From contig WTFG01000006.1 in assembly GCA_009835005.1 (NCBI GenBank), positions 146,866 through 210,865 on the forward strand: a DNA stretch of 64,000 bases, written 5' to 3'. Shown one piece after another: positions 52,244 to 61,642 of this stretch (within the stretch, counting starts at the first letter, position 1; each line of letters opens with the position of its first letter). The position numbers and the translations under genes are program-made. A model generated the notes under the pieces. The model made no database searches, was not told where the DNA came from, and saw nothing but the letters and a program-made list of their open reading frames with translations. The DNA is from Flavobacteriaceae bacterium Ap0902 (GTDB taxonomy: Bacteria; Bacteroidota; Bacteroidia; Flavobacteriales; Weeksellaceae).

Positions 52244-53179
52244 TTAAAAGGCTAAATATATATAGAGAATATATGCAGATAACAATATACTCCCTTCTAT
52301 TGGTCCCAGTTTATTTCTTCTTAATATATATATAAAAGGAGCCAATACCAAAGAGAATCCTAGCATCCACCATACATCGTTATTTAAATATCGGGGATCA
52401 TCTACAGCAAAGGGATGAATAGAGGCTGTGATTCCTAATACAGAAAGGATATTAAATATGTTAGAGCCAATCAGGTTTCCAAAAGATATGGATTTTTCAT
52501 TTTTGATTGCCGCTATAATAGAGGTAGCTAACTCTGGTATACTCGTGCCTAGTGCCACCACGGTTAGTCCTATAACACTTTCTGCTACACCCAATGATTT
52601 TGCGATGTTTTTAGCCCCAATCACCAAAATTTCTGCACCAAACCATAAACCCAACCCCCCTAAATTAATATATATTATGAGCATATACCAAGTTTCATTC
52701 TTTATAGGCATATCCATATCTATTTCAACCGATTTTTTCTTTCTCAATAGACTGTAAATAAACATAATGAGAATGATAATCAATGCAATCCCCTCTATCC
52801 TAGATAAGTACTGGTCTAATAATAAGAAAACTATCAAAGTACTTGTGGCAATCATCAGGAAAAGCCAATCCGTTCTTATGAAATTTTTTGGTACTGTGAT
52901 AGGTGTTATTAATATGGTAACGCCCAATACCAATCCTATATTGGCAATATTAGAACCAATCACATTACCCAGGGCGATGCCAGAAGACCCTTGCATAGCT
53001 GCATTTATACTCACAATTAATTCTGGTGCAGAGGTAGCAAAGGATACAACCGTAAGACCAATAACCATCTTGGGAATCCCAAACCTACTAGCCAAGTCAA
53101 CAGCTGCTTTCAAAAACCAATTTCCTCCTAGAATCAATGCCAAGAAACCACCAACCAAATATAAAATATCTATAAGCAT
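52244..53179 (-). CDS. Calcium/sodium antiporter (CaCA family)
   Basis: Cation exchanger of 311 residues with about 10-11 membrane segments and two inverted repeats. Each alpha repeat carries the family signature: TVVSFATSAPELIVSINAA with GNVIGSNIANIGL in the first, and TVVALGTSIPELATSIIAA with GNLIGSNIFNILSVLG in the second. It matches YrbG-like sodium/calcium (or potassium-independent) exchangers. Inner membrane; ion preference inferred from family. Confidence 0.94.
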   Translation of the reverse strand: MLIDILYLVGGFLALILGGNWFLKAAVDLASRFGIPKMVIGLTVVSFATSAPELIVSINAAMQGSSGIALGNVIGSNIANIGLVLGVTILITPITVPKNFIRTDWLFLMIATSTLIVFLLLDQYLSRIEGIALIIILIMFIYSLLRKKKSVEIDMDMPIKNETWYMLIIYINLGGLGLWFGAEILVIGAKNIAKSLGVAESVIGLTVVALGTSIPELATSIIAAIKNEKSISFGNLIGSNIFNILSVLGITASIHPFAVDDPRYLNNDVWWMLGFSLVLAPFIYILRRNKLGPIEGSILLSAYILYIYLAF

Positions 53180-53197
53180 TATTTGTGTTTAGCATTG

Positions 53198-53205
53198 CAA
53201 ACCTA
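53198..53205 (-). promoter_or_regulatory. Predicted -7 element (TAGGTTTG) of the antiporter gene
   Basis: Minus-strand TAGGTTTG matches TAnnTTTG, 18 bases before the ATG. No TTG at -33 spacing. Confidence 0.45.
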
Positions 53206-53408
53206 AATAATTTTAAAGGATTCCTTTTTATTAAATTATAAATAAGCTTCATTCGCATGATTTACAAATTGGATTATTTATAATATGCATGATTTTCTAC
53301 CCAATATAATCTACTCACTTGTCCTTTGATTGAAAGGATATTTAACAAAAGTAATTATGTGATTAAAAAAATGATTAAATTGCATCATAGCCATTAAAAT
53401 ATTAATCG

Positions 53409-53630
53409 ATGATTAACAAAATTAGAAACACTTTAGAGGCGAATGGTTTTGAAGTAATATCCAGAATTTCGGATAAATTTGGACTCAGAGCTTCTAAATT
53501 AAGGTTATTATTTATATACTTATCATTTGCCACATTTGGGGTGACATTTGCTTTTTACCTATTCGTAGCATTTTTTCTATGGGTCAAAGATGGTATCTTC
53601 GTCAAGCGTAAATCTGTTTTTGACTTGTAA
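53409..53630 (+). CDS. PspC domain membrane protein
   Basis: 73 residues with one or two membrane segments (about 36-60). KLRLLFIYLSFATFGVTFAFYL is the PspC core; the N-terminal NGFEVISRISDKFGLRASKLR is the amphipathic lead. In enterobacteria PspC senses envelope stress with PspA and PspB, but those are not here and small stand-alone PspC proteins are common in Bacteroidota. Stop codon overlaps the ATG of the next gene (TAATG). Confidence 0.8.
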   Translation: MINKIRNTLEANGFEVISRISDKFGLRASKLRLLFIYLSFATFGVTFAFYLFVAFFLWVKDGIFVKRKSVFDL

Positions 53631-54643
53631 TGCTTAAGATTATCCATTTTAAAATTACCATAGTATTTTTCATCTTATTGATTTTCTTGGGATTGGGTAC
53701 CTTAGGTTATATTCTAATAGAGGACTTTACATTTGTGGATGCTTTATATATGTCTGTAATTACCCTAAGTACGGTAGGTTTTGGAGAGGTGAATCAATTA
53801 TCAGAAGCTGGTAGATTATTTACAATTTTTCTTATTCTATCTGGCGTTGGGCTCATTGCCTACGCAGCTTCAATTTTTGCAGAGGAATTAGTTTCTGGAA
53901 AAATCGTTAATTATTATAAAAAAAGGAATGTGGAAAACAAGGTTAAAAAAATAGATGAACACGTTATTATCTGTGGATTTGGTAGAAATGGAAGGCAGGC
54001 TGCTAGGAAGCTCAAGACTTACAATAAACCTTTTATAGTGGTAGAGCATCAGGTTAAAGAGCTAGACCCTACGCATGGAATCAAAGATGTAATATTCGTG
54101 AATGGGGATGCTACAAATGATGATGTACTAGAAAGAGCACAAATTAGAAAAGCTACTGCTTTAATTTCTGCGCTACCTTCTGATGCAGATAATTTATTTA
54201 TAGTACTTACTGCTCGTCAAATTAATCCAAAGCTCAAAATTATAAGTCGAGCTTCTAATCGCACATCCATGCGAAAACTTAAAATTGCAGGAGCAGACAA
54301 TGTAATTATGCCAGATAAAATCGGTGGCGAACATATGGCATCCCTCATTGTAACACCAGATTTAATAGAATTTTTGGATAAAATTTCTGTAGACAGCAGT
54401 AGACATATCAATATGATAGAAGTTTCTGTAGAGGATCTCCCCAAGGAATTTTTAGGAAAAAATATTCGTCAATTAAATCTTAGGTCTAATACAGGTTGCA
54501 CAATTATTGGTTTAAAGGATAATAATGGTGATTATCAGATTAATCCAGAATATTACACCGTGTTGGAACCAGGAATGCACTTTATTGTATTAGGACGTCC
54601 AGAGCAAATTAATAAATTAAATCAGCTCTATTCATTACAATAA
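53630..54643 (+). CDS. Potassium channel with NAD-binding RCK/TrkA-N domain
   Basis: 337 residues. Two membrane segments (about 10-31 and 66-84) flank a pore loop with the filter TVGFGE (48-53), one Tyr to Phe change from TVGYG. The cytoplasmic part is an RCK/TrkA-N domain with [18 protein letters not shown] (nucleotide loop GFGRNG 116-121), then a TrkA-C domain ending [15 protein letters not shown]. Overlaps PspC by one base, so both are translated together. Probably a gated potassium channel for osmotic or pH responses. Confidence 0.93.
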   Translation: MLKIIHFKITIVFFILLIFLGLGTLGYILIEDFTFVDALYMSVITLSTVGFGEVNQLSEAGRLFTIFLILSGVGLIAYAASIFAEELVSGKIVNYYKKRNVENKVKKIDEHVIICGFGRNGRQAARKLKTYNKPFIVVEHQVKELDPTHGIKDVIFVNGDATNDDVLERAQIRKATALISALPSDADNLFIVLTARQINPKLKIISRASNRTSMRKLKIAGADNVIMPDKIGGEHMASLIVTPDLIEFLDKISVDSSRHINMIEVSVEDLPKEFLGKNIRQLNLRSNTGCTIIGLKDNNGDYQINPEYYTVLEPGMHFIVLGRPEQINKLNQLYSLQ

Positions 54644-54699
54644 AAATTGGGTGTCTATTAATAATTCGCTATTATTGCTATTTATATTTATATCCATAT

Positions 54700-56796
54700 A
54701 TGTTAAGAATTCTTGCGTTTCTACTAATCCCAATACTTTCAATTGCTCAGTCAACGCCACAAATTTCTGCTGGTTCAGATGAATTAAATGTTATGGCTGA
54801 TTATGTCAATCCTAGCTCAAAAATTAATGATGCAGAAATATCATTAAATGTTACAGGAGGGAAAGCTCCTTATAAATACTTTTGGACCAACACCTCCACG
54901 GATACCCTAGCGACTCAATCCTTTAAATTAACAGAAGGAATTCATCATAAAATTATAGTAGAAGATGCGTTGGGAGAAAGAGTAATAGAAGATATTTACA
55001 TCCCATCAGAAAGCATAATAGAAAAACTCAACGGATTCTTTGTCCCATTAGTGGAGGAAGTTTCAAGTGTTTTATTTTATGATGTATTTTCTGCCATTGG
55101 TTTATACGATCCAGTAGTGTATGCCAATCGAAAATTGGTTTCTATCCCCAACTGGGATGCGGAAGTAGAAGATAAATTTACTTTAAAAAGGTGGTTGTTC
55201 AATGAGGGAGAACACGTAAATAAAGGCGATACCATTGCTCAGATTGTGAATAATGCTGGTGTTGTACAGGATATTGTATCTCCCGTAAATGGCAATTTAA
55301 ATTATCTTGTCCAAGAAGGAGGTGTCATTTATAATTCAGAAAATGAGGCTCATGTCATAGAAGAAGAAGCTAATTTCTTGGCAGGAATAGAATACGCTAC
55401 CCCTAAACCCTTAAAGTACCCGAACGGGACTGTTCAAACCAAGTCAATTCCATTCATTGTCTTATGGCTAGTGGCTGGAGCACTTTTCTTTACCCTGAGG
55501 ATGGGCTTTATCAATATTAGAGGCTTCAAACATTCCATAGATTTAGCAAGGGGAAAATATGATGACCCAAACGCTCCTGGGCAAGTTACTCATTTTCAAG
55601 CATTGTCTACAGCAGTTTCTGGAACTGTTGGATTAGGTAACATTGCTGGTGTTGCCGTTGCAGTTTCTTTAGGAGGTGCTGGCGCCACTTTTTGGATGAT
55701 CGTAGCAGGTTTACTCGGAATGTCCACCAAATTCGTGGAATGTACTTTGGGTGTTAAATATAGAACTATATCAGAAGATGGTCGTGTATTTGGTGGGCCT
55801 ATGAACTATCTAAGCAAGGGGCTAGAGAAACGGGGTATGAAGGTATTTGGTAAAATCCTGGCTGTATCTTTTGCAATTTTAGCCGTTGGCGCTTCTTTTG
55901 GAGGCGGTAATATGTTCCAGGCCAATCAATCCTTTGAACAATTATCTAATCAAATCCCTATGCTTCAGGGTCATGGGTTTTGGTTTGGAGTCATTACTGC
56001 CATACTTGTGGGGGCCGTGATTTTAGGAGGTATTAATAGTATAGCTAAGGTGACAGAGAAAGTAGTGCCATTTATGGCTTCTTTATATATTATAGCTTGT
56101 TTAATTGTCATTGGGATGAATTTTTCCAATATTGGACTAGCATTTCAGGCCATTATAGATGGAGCATTTAGCCCTTCTGCATTAAAAGGAGGAGTTATAG
56201 GCGTACTCATTGTAGGATTCCAACGGGCAGCATTCTCAAATGAGGCTGGGGTGGGGTCTGCTGCGATCGCACACTCTGCTGCCAAAACCAATCACCCACC
56301 GAGCGAAGGTTTTGTGGGTCTTCTAGAGCCATTTATAGATACAGTCGTTGTATGTACGCTTACAGCATTGGTACTGGTTTTCACAGGAATGCATGAGATG
56401 GATGGCTTGGCTGGAGCTCAATTAACCTCAGATGCATTTGGATCTGTATTATCTTGGTTTCCGAATGTATTGGCGGTTGCCGTATTTTTATTCGCATTTT
56501 CTACTATGATTTCATGGTCCTATTATGGAATGAGAGCATGGACATACTTATTTGGGCGTAGCCAACGTTCGGAAATTATTTATAAATTATTATTTTTGGT
56601 ATTCATAATCATAGGCGCCTCTATAAGTTTAGGAGCAGTATTAGATTTCTCTGACATGATGATACTAGCCATGGCATTTCCTAATGTGATAGGTTTATAT
56701 TTATTATCTGGTGAGGTTAAAGGTGATTTAAATGAATATTTATCAAGACTAAAAAAAGGAGAACTTTTTAAAAAGACCATTGTTCAGAAAAAATAA
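54700..56796 (+). CDS. Alanine:cation symporter (AgcS) with Ig-like and inserted lipoyl-like domains
   Basis: 698 residues. A signal peptide (cleaved after IAQ, about residue 17) precedes an Ig/PKD-like stretch (about 21-100, [12 protein letters not shown]). An amphipathic helix [16 protein letters not shown] (106-121), which normally begins AgcS proteins, is followed by a lipoyl-like hammerhead (about 150-222: [17 protein letters not shown], then [17 protein letters not shown]) without the Lys needed for modification. AgcS resumes at 250 ([20 protein letters not shown]) with the [16 protein letters not shown] signature and [15 protein letters not shown]. Transport is probably sodium-coupled alanine or glycine uptake. 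Confidence 0.85.
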   Translation: MLRILAFLLIPILSIAQSTPQISAGSDELNVMADYVNPSSKINDAEISLNVTGGKAPYKYFWTNTSTDTLATQSFKLTEGIHHKIIVEDALGERVIEDIYIPSESIIEKLNGFFVPLVEEVSSVLFYDVFSAIGLYDPVVYANRKLVSIPNWDAEVEDKFTLKRWLFNEGEHVNKGDTIAQIVNNAGVVQDIVSPVNGNLNYLVQEGGVIYNSENEAHVIEEEANFLAGIEYATPKPLKYPNGTVQTKSIPFIVLWLVAGALFFTLRMGFINIRGFKHSIDLARGKYDDPNAPGQVTHFQALSTAVSGTVGLGNIAGVAVAVSLGGAGATFWMIVAGLLGMSTKFVECTLGVKYRTISEDGRVFGGPMNYLSKGLEKRGMKVFGKILAVSFAILAVGASFGGGNMFQANQSFEQLSNQIPMLQGHGFWFGVITAILVGAVILGGINSIAKVTEKVVPFMASLYIIACLIVIGMNFSNIGLAFQAIIDGAFSPSALKGGVIGVLIVGFQRAAFSNEAGVGSAAIAHSAAKTNHPPSEGFVGLLEPFIDTVVVCTLTALVLVFTGMHEMDGLAGAQLTSDAFGSVLSWFPNVLAVAVFLFAFSTMISWSYYGMRAWTYLFGRSQRSEIIYKLLFLVFIIIGASISLGAVLDFSDMMILAMAFPNVIGLYLLSGEVKGDLNEYLSRLKKGELFKKTIVQKK

Positions 56797-57721
56797 AATA
56801 CATGAGGACTATTTTTTTTCCCACTTTGCTATGACCTTGCGTCAGCGGAGTGGGTTTTTCATTTTTGTTATTCTAATCATTATTGCAGAACTTATTATTC
56901 AATTCTATCCGTTTGAAGAGTCTTTGAACCAAATTGAATTTACGCATGAAGAAAAGGCGATAGCAGCAAAGATGATTCCTGCAAAAAAGGTAAGAGCAAG
57001 TGTTAAACCTAATTTTAAACTTTTCTACTTCAACCCTAATGCTTTAGATAAAGAAGGCTTTATTAAATTAGGATTTTCAGAAAAACAAGCCAGCTCTATC
57101 ATCAAATATAGGTATATAAAAGGAGGGAATTTTGCCTCTGTAGAAGCCTTTGGAGAATCCTATGTTATATCAGATCAGAAACTAGAACAGTTAAAACCTT
57201 ATATTAGACTTCAGCCTGTGGAAGTTCATGATAATCCTAAGAATAATTATGCAAATCATAATACGTATAATCAACGTTTCAAGGTAATCTTAAAACCATT
57301 TCATTTAAATAATCAGAAAACATCAGATTTTATTAAAATGGGATTTTCAGAAAAACAAGCAGCGACGATTCTTAATTTTAAAAAATCATTATTTAATCAA
57401 CGTTTTGAATCCAAAGAGCAATTTAAAAAATGTTATGCAGTCAATGATTATATGTATCATAAATTAGAGCCTTATATTATGATAGCGGATGAGGTAAATA
57501 AGGGTAGCGCGCAATCAGAGGGAATATTAAAGCAAAAATTTAATATTAATGAGGTTAATTATTCAAAACTCATAACTTTGGGGTTCACCAGAATAGAGGC
57601 TACAGAATTTATCAAGTATCGTGAATTCATAGAAGGTTTTAAAAACATAGAACAACTGCAATCTAGTAAGGTTCTTTCCGAAACTAATTTTAATAATGTC
57701 AAGAATTTGGCAACCTTTTAA
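56780..57721 (+). CDS. Membrane-anchored helix-hairpin-helix repeat protein (ComEA-like)
   Basis: 313 residues from a TTG at 56780, overlapping the symporter by 17 bases; an ATG at 56831 is the alternative, but the longer form keeps [18 protein letters not shown], which resembles the start of flavobacterial relatives. One membrane segment (about 25-43) is followed by three helix-hairpin-helix units: [36 protein letters not shown] and [18 protein letters not shown], each about 80 residues apart. Such units bind DNA without sequence preference. It may be an extracytoplasmic DNA-binding protein; whether it takes part in DNA uptake is unknown. Confidence 0.78.
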   Translation: MFRKNKIHEDYFFSHFAMTLRQRSGFFIFVILIIIAELIIQFYPFEESLNQIEFTHEEKAIAAKMIPAKKVRASVKPNFKLFYFNPNALDKEGFIKLGFSEKQASSIIKYRYIKGGNFASVEAFGESYVISDQKLEQLKPYIRLQPVEVHDNPKNNYANHNTYNQRFKVILKPFHLNNQKTSDFIKMGFSEKQAATILNFKKSLFNQRFESKEQFKKCYAVNDYMYHKLEPYIMIADEVNKGSAQSEGILKQKFNINEVNYSKLITLGFTRIEATEFIKYREFIEGFKNIEQLQSSKVLSETNFNNVKNLATF

Positions 57722-57761
57722 GCAGGAAACGGAATAATTTAGGATAAATCTTCAAAAAGTT

Positions 57762-57792
57762 TTTGCAAGATATAAAAATTTGACTAGATTTG
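57762..57792 (+). promoter_or_regulatory. Consensus promoter of the L13-S9 operon
   Basis: TTTG (57762-57765), exactly 19 bases, TAGATTTG (57785-57792). Full match to TTTG-N19-TAnnTTTG; the GTG start follows 46 bases later. Confidence 0.85.
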
Positions 57793-57838
57793 CATCCCGA
57801 TTTAATTCAGGGTGGATTAATTATATAAAATCAGTACA

Positions 57839-58294
57839 GTGGATACACTTAGTTATAAAACAATTTCAGTTAATAAGACCAATGCAGATAAGCAATGGTT
57901 ATTGGTAGATGCAGAAGGGCAGAGGTTAGGTCGTGTGGCTTCTAAAATTGCTATACTGCTTAGAGGTAAGCACAAACCCAACTTTACACCGCATGCAGAT
58001 TGTGGTGATTATGTTGTCGTGGTGAATGCAGATAAAATTAATCTTACTGGTAACAAATGGGAAGATAAAGTTTATCAAAGATATACTGGGTTCCCTGGAG
58101 GTCAGAGATCAGAAACTGCAGAGCAAGTATTCAAAAAAGATGCAAGCCGCTTAATGGAACATGCCGTAAAAGGAATGCTACCTAAAAACAAGTTAGGTAA
58201 GCAACTTTTCAGAAACATGAAAGTTTATAGCGGTGAGACACATGAACAAGAAGCTCAGCGACCAAGAAAAATAGATTTAAACGAATTCAAATAA
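57839..58294 (+). CDS. rplM: 50S ribosomal protein L13
   Basis: L13 of 151 residues from a GTG at 57839 (encoding MDTLSYKTISVNK). Conserved parts: VDAEGQRLGRVASKIAILLRG, GDYVVVVNADKINLTGNKW, HAVKGMLPKNKLGKQLFRNM and KVYSGETHEQEAQRPRKIDL. It lies 4 bases before S9, the conserved rplM-rpsI pair, driven by a consensus promoter. Confidence 0.97.
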   Translation: MDTLSYKTISVNKTNADKQWLLVDAEGQRLGRVASKIAILLRGKHKPNFTPHADCGDYVVVVNADKINLTGNKWEDKVYQRYTGFPGGQRSETAEQVFKKDASRLMEHAVKGMLPKNKLGKQLFRNMKVYSGETHEQEAQRPRKIDLNEFK

Positions 58295-58298
58295 TTAT

Positions 58299-58685
58299 AT
58301 GGCAACTATTCACAAAATAGGACGTAGAAAATCTTCTGTTGCGAGAGCATACGTAGAAGAAGGGAAAGGTGATATCACTATTAATGGTAAAACATTAGAT
58401 ACTTATTTTTCTACAGACGTTTTGAAGTATAAAGTAAAACAACCATTTATTCTTACAGAGACTGTAGATAAATATGATGTTGTTGTTAATGTTAACGGTG
58501 GTGGAATCACTGGACAAGCAGAGGCAATTAGGTTGGCAATATCTCGTGTTCTTACAGATATTAACCCAGAATATAGAACAATACTAAAGCCAGAAGGTCT
58601 TCTAACACGTGATCCTAGAATGGTTGAGCGTAAGAAATTTGGTCAGAAGAAAGCACGTAAGAAATTCCAATTCTCTAAACGTTAA
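58299..58685 (+). CDS. rpsI: 30S ribosomal protein S9
   Basis: S9 of 128 residues: HKIGRRKSSVARAYVEEGKG at the start, VNVNGGGITGQAEAIRLAIS and RDPRMVERKKFGQKKARKKF with the usual C-terminal lysine and arginine tail (FQFSKR) that reaches the tRNA in the P site. Second gene of the L13-S9 operon. A terminator lies 40 bases after the stop, separating it from rpsB. Confidence 0.98.
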   Translation: MATIHKIGRRKSSVARAYVEEGKGDITINGKTLDTYFSTDVLKYKVKQPFILTETVDKYDVVVNVNGGGITGQAEAIRLAISRVLTDINPEYRTILKPEGLLTRDPRMVERKKFGQKKARKKFQFSKR

Positions 58686-58724
58686 TATTGTACTACTACA
58701 ATTATTACAACTGAATTAAAATAT

Positions 58725-58756
58725 AAGTTTGCCTGTTATCCAGGCGAACTTTTTTC
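58725..58756 (+). terminator. Rho-independent terminator after rpsI
   Basis: AAGTTTGCCTG pairs with CAGGCGAACTT (one wobble), loop TTATC, then TTTT. It separates rpsI from the rpsB leader. Confidence 0.85.
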
Positions 58757-58768
58757 AATAAAAGCCAC

Positions 58769-58858
58769 TTAGTTTAGCATCCAAATTTGTTGGGCACACT
58801 TCTGTAATCCAGAATGACCACCAATAAATTGATTGCTGAATAGCGGAAAGTAAACTAA
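58769..58858 (+). promoter_or_regulatory. Structured rpsB leader
   Basis: TTAGTTTA (58769-58776) and TAAACTAA (58851-58858) are perfect partners that close a 90-base region. Inside, TTGG (58790-58793)/CCAA (58821-58824) and TTCTG (58800-58804)/CAGAA (58810-58814) form a two-stem hairpin with a symmetric 6x6 internal loop. CAAATTTG at 58782-58789 is one base from a -7 element and would place the start of transcription just before the hairpin. Candidate site for S2 autoregulation. Confidence 0.4.
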
Positions 58859-58874
58859 TTATAAAACAAAAACA

Positions 58875-59648
58875 ATGGCAAAGAAAAGTGTAAAAGAATT
58901 ATTAGACGCGGGAGTTCATTTTGGACACCTAACGCGTAAATGGAATCCAAACATGTCTCCTTATATCTTTATGGAGAAAAATGGAATCCATATTATCGAT
59001 CTTCACAAAACTGCAGTTAAATTAGAAGAAGCTTCTAATGCATTAGAAAAAATGGCTGCATCTGGTAGAAAGATTTTATTTGTTGCAACCAAAAAGCAAG
59101 CAAAGGATATCGTTTCTAAATATGCAAGTGAGGTTAACATGCCTTATATCACAGAGAGATGGCCTGGCGGAATGTTAACTAACTTTGTTACAATTCGTAA
59201 GGCGATTAAGAAAATGATCTCTATAGATAAAATGAAGAAAGACGGTACCTTTGAAAGTTTATCTAAAAAAGAGAGATTACAAGTAGATCGTCAAAGAGCT
59301 AAATTAGAAAAAGATTTAGGTTCTATTGCAGATATGACTAGACTTCCATCTGCTTTATTCGTAGTGGATATCGTAAATGAGAACATAGCCGTTAGAGAAG
59401 CCCAGAAATTGAATATTCCTATTTTTGCAATGGTTGATACCAATTCAGATCCTAGAGAAGTAGATTATGCTATTCCTGCCAATGATGATGCTACTAAATC
59501 CATAGATATTGTTTTACAAACAGTGACTGATTCAATCAAAGAAGGATTAAATGCAAGACAAGCAGAAAAACAAAAATCTAAAGAAGTAAAAGCAGACAAG
59601 CCTCAAGCGAAGAAAGAGGTTCCTGCTAAATCTAAGGAAGAAGAATAA
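58875..59648 (+). CDS. rpsB: 30S ribosomal protein S2
   Basis: S2 of 257 residues: [22 protein letters not shown] at the start is split by signature residues, then [33 protein letters not shown] and [16 protein letters not shown], and [18 protein letters not shown]. The tail (about 225-257) is Lys-rich and disordered, longer than in E. coli, as usual in Bacteroidota. Precedes tsf by 74 bases. Confidence 0.98.
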   Translation: MAKKSVKELLDAGVHFGHLTRKWNPNMSPYIFMEKNGIHIIDLHKTAVKLEEASNALEKMAASGRKILFVATKKQAKDIVSKYASEVNMPYITERWPGGMLTNFVTIRKAIKKMISIDKMKKDGTFESLSKKERLQVDRQRAKLEKDLGSIADMTRLPSALFVVDIVNENIAVREAQKLNIPIFAMVDTNSDPREVDYAIPANDDATKSIDIVLQTVTDSIKEGLNARQAEKQKSKEVKADKPQAKKEVPAKSKEEE

Positions 59649-59693
59649 TCTTTTCTTAACTATTTAGATATAACAGTTTTTATATTTTTAATT

Positions 59694-59701
59694 ATTTTTG
59701 A
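59694..59701 (+). promoter_or_regulatory. Possible separate -7 element (TATTTTTG) before tsf
   Basis: TATTTTTG matches TAnnTTTG, 21 bases before the tsf ATG and within the rpsB-tsf gap; no -33 TTG at normal spacing. Confidence 0.35.
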
Positions 59702-59722
59702 ATCATAAACAAAAAACATACG

Positions 59723-60547
59723 ATGTCATATAAAGTATCAGCAAAAGAAGTAAGTGAATTAAGAAAAGTTACCGGTGCCGGAATGATGGACTGTAAAAAA
59801 GCCCTCGTCGAGGCAGAAGGTGATTTTGATAAAGCTATTGAAATTCTTAGAAAAAAAGGACAAAAAGTAGCGGCTAAAAGAGCAGATAGAGATACATCAG
59901 AAGGAGCGGTTATCGCTTCTACAACAGCAGACAATAAGAAAGGTGTAATCATAGCATTGGCTTGTGAGACAGATTTTGTTGCTAAGAATGATGATTTTGT
60001 TAAACTAGCAAAAGATTTATCAGAGCATGCACTTAAATTTGAATCTAAAGAAGAATTTTTAAGTTCTGATTTCGGTGGAATGTCTGTAAAAGATAAACTA
60101 ATTGAACAAACTGGAGTCATTGGTGAAAAGTTGGATATAGCTACCTTTGACAAAATAGAAGCCGCTTTCGTTGGTTCTTATATTCATAATGGTAACAAAA
60201 TTGCTGCAATTGTTGGGTTAAATGAAGCTTTTGATGGAGCAGAAGAAGTTGCAAAGAATATTTCTATGCAAGTCGCAGCCATGAATCCAATCGCTTTAAA
60301 TGAGGAATTGGTAGATCAAGAGGTTATAGACAAGGAGATAGAAATAGCCAAAGACACCTTGCGTCAAGAAGGAAAGCCAGAAGCAATGCTAGATAAAATC
60401 TCTAAAGGTAAACTTGGTAAATTTTTCAAAGATAATACTTTGATTAATCAAGAATACATCATGGGAGAAAAACAATCTGTAAAAGATTATTTAGAAGAAA
60501 CCAAAGATGGTTTAGAAATTGTAGATTATAAGCGTTTTAGTTTGTAA
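59723..60547 (+). CDS. tsf: Elongation factor Ts
   Basis: EF-Ts of 274 residues, the nucleotide exchange factor for EF-Tu. The N-terminal RKVTGAGMMDCKKALVEAEG and the strand ALACETDFVAKNDDFVKLAKD are invariant features (the TDFV contacts EF-Tu); the two-repeat core ends with EKQSVKDYLEE. Full length. A strong terminator follows. Confidence 0.98.
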   Translation: MSYKVSAKEVSELRKVTGAGMMDCKKALVEAEGDFDKAIEILRKKGQKVAAKRADRDTSEGAVIASTTADNKKGVIIALACETDFVAKNDDFVKLAKDLSEHALKFESKEEFLSSDFGGMSVKDKLIEQTGVIGEKLDIATFDKIEAAFVGSYIHNGNKIAAIVGLNEAFDGAEEVAKNISMQVAAMNPIALNEELVDQEVIDKEIEIAKDTLRQEGKPEAMLDKISKGKLGKFFKDNTLINQEYIMGEKQSVKDYLEETKDGLEIVDYKRFSL

Positions 60548-60574
60548 TATTTCAATCCATTCAAATTGATGTAG

Positions 60575-60605
60575 AAGCCTATGCTAAAATTTTTAGCATA
60601 GGCTT
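60575..60605 (+). terminator. Rho-independent terminator after tsf
   Basis: Perfect 15-bp stem AAGCCTATGCTAAAA / TTTTAGCATAGGCTT with almost no loop, followed by TTAGTTTT. Also placed to end the convergent ApbE message. Confidence 0.85.
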
Positions 60606-60628
60606 TTAGTTTTCTGCATTGGTTTGCA

Positions 60629-61642
60629 TTATAGCTGTTTTAACTCAAACCCATTGAACGTTTCTTGTTGAATTTCGTTATTATCTAACCGAATAATATA
60701 GAATTTTAAATCGGGGTTATTTTTTATAAACGCTTTTGCTTTTTCATATCCCATAGCCATCAAAGAAGTTGCTATGGCATCTGCCTTGGCGCAGCTAGGG
60801 GCAATCACCGTAGCGCTCAAGATATCAGAAGCCGTCGCTTCCCCAGTTATAGGATTAATCGTATGCACCGTTTTTTCTCCTGTCTCAGGATTTACATGAT
60901 ATTTTCTATAATTACCAGAAGTGGCTAATGCTTCATTATCAAGGGTAACTGCCGTCAAAATTTTTCTTTGATTGCTATTGTCATTTGGTTCATCAATCCC
61001 TATAGTCCATAAAGTATTATTTGGTTTCTTGCCAGACGCATAGACCTCACCACCAATCTCTATCAAATAATTTTTAACCTTATTTTGATTTAGATACGCT
61101 GCTATTTTATCATTGATGTACCCCGTCATAGAATTAAAACTTAACTTCAATCTCGGATCATCTTTCAAAATAGAGTCTTTTTTCAGGTTCACATGCTGCA
61201 TTCCAACGAATTGCATGACAGAATCTATTTGTTTTCTATCTGGTATATTTTCCATCTCTTTATTACCAAATCCCCATAATTCAGAAAGAGGTTCCACGCT
61301 AGGTTCATAATATCCTTGTGTAGATTGATTAACCTCCTGTGCAATGGTAATTATCTCTAAGAGCATGTCATCTCCAGGGCTGCCTTTTTCACTCTTATTA
61401 AAATAGGATAAATAAGAGTTTTCTTTATAAGTATTGACAGAATCATCAAATTGGTTTAATAAGTCAGAGATACCTTTATTCAAGTTAGCATCATTATAAT
61501 ATTGTATGCTGTAGGTAGAGCCATAAGCATTTCCTTGCATGACAATAGGTTCCAAAATCTTATCATCATCTACAGATTTATGCTCATTTTTGCAAGAAAC
61601 ACAAAACAGAATTACAAAAAGCAAATAATTAATTATTCTCAT
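60629..61642 (-). CDS. apbE: FAD:protein FMN transferase (ApbE)
   Basis: Flavinylating lipoprotein of 337 residues (Cys17 in FCVSCKN). It moves FMN from FAD to a Thr of periplasmic electron-transfer proteins such as NqrB/NqrC or RnfG. Family features: GNAYGSTYSIQYYND, FNSMTGYINDKIAAYLN (flavin-binding strand, with GYIND in place of the usual GyavD), EALATSGNYRKYH and TINPITGEATASDILS with the metal-binding Asp. Overlaps the next gene by 14 bases. Its Nqr substrates are not in the window. Confidence 0.93.
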   Translation of the reverse strand: MRIINYLLFVILFCVSCKNEHKSVDDDKILEPIVMQGNAYGSTYSIQYYNDANLNKGISDLLNQFDDSVNTYKENSYLSYFNKSEKGSPGDDMLLEIITIAQEVNQSTQGYYEPSVEPLSELWGFGNKEMENIPDRKQIDSVMQFVGMQHVNLKKDSILKDDPRLKLSFNSMTGYINDKIAAYLNQNKVKNYLIEIGGEVYASGKKPNNTLWTIGIDEPNDNSNQRKILTAVTLDNEALATSGNYRKYHVNPETGEKTVHTINPITGEATASDILSATVIAPSCAKADAIATSLMAMGYEKAKAFIKNNPDLKFYIIRLDNNEIQQETFNGFELKQL

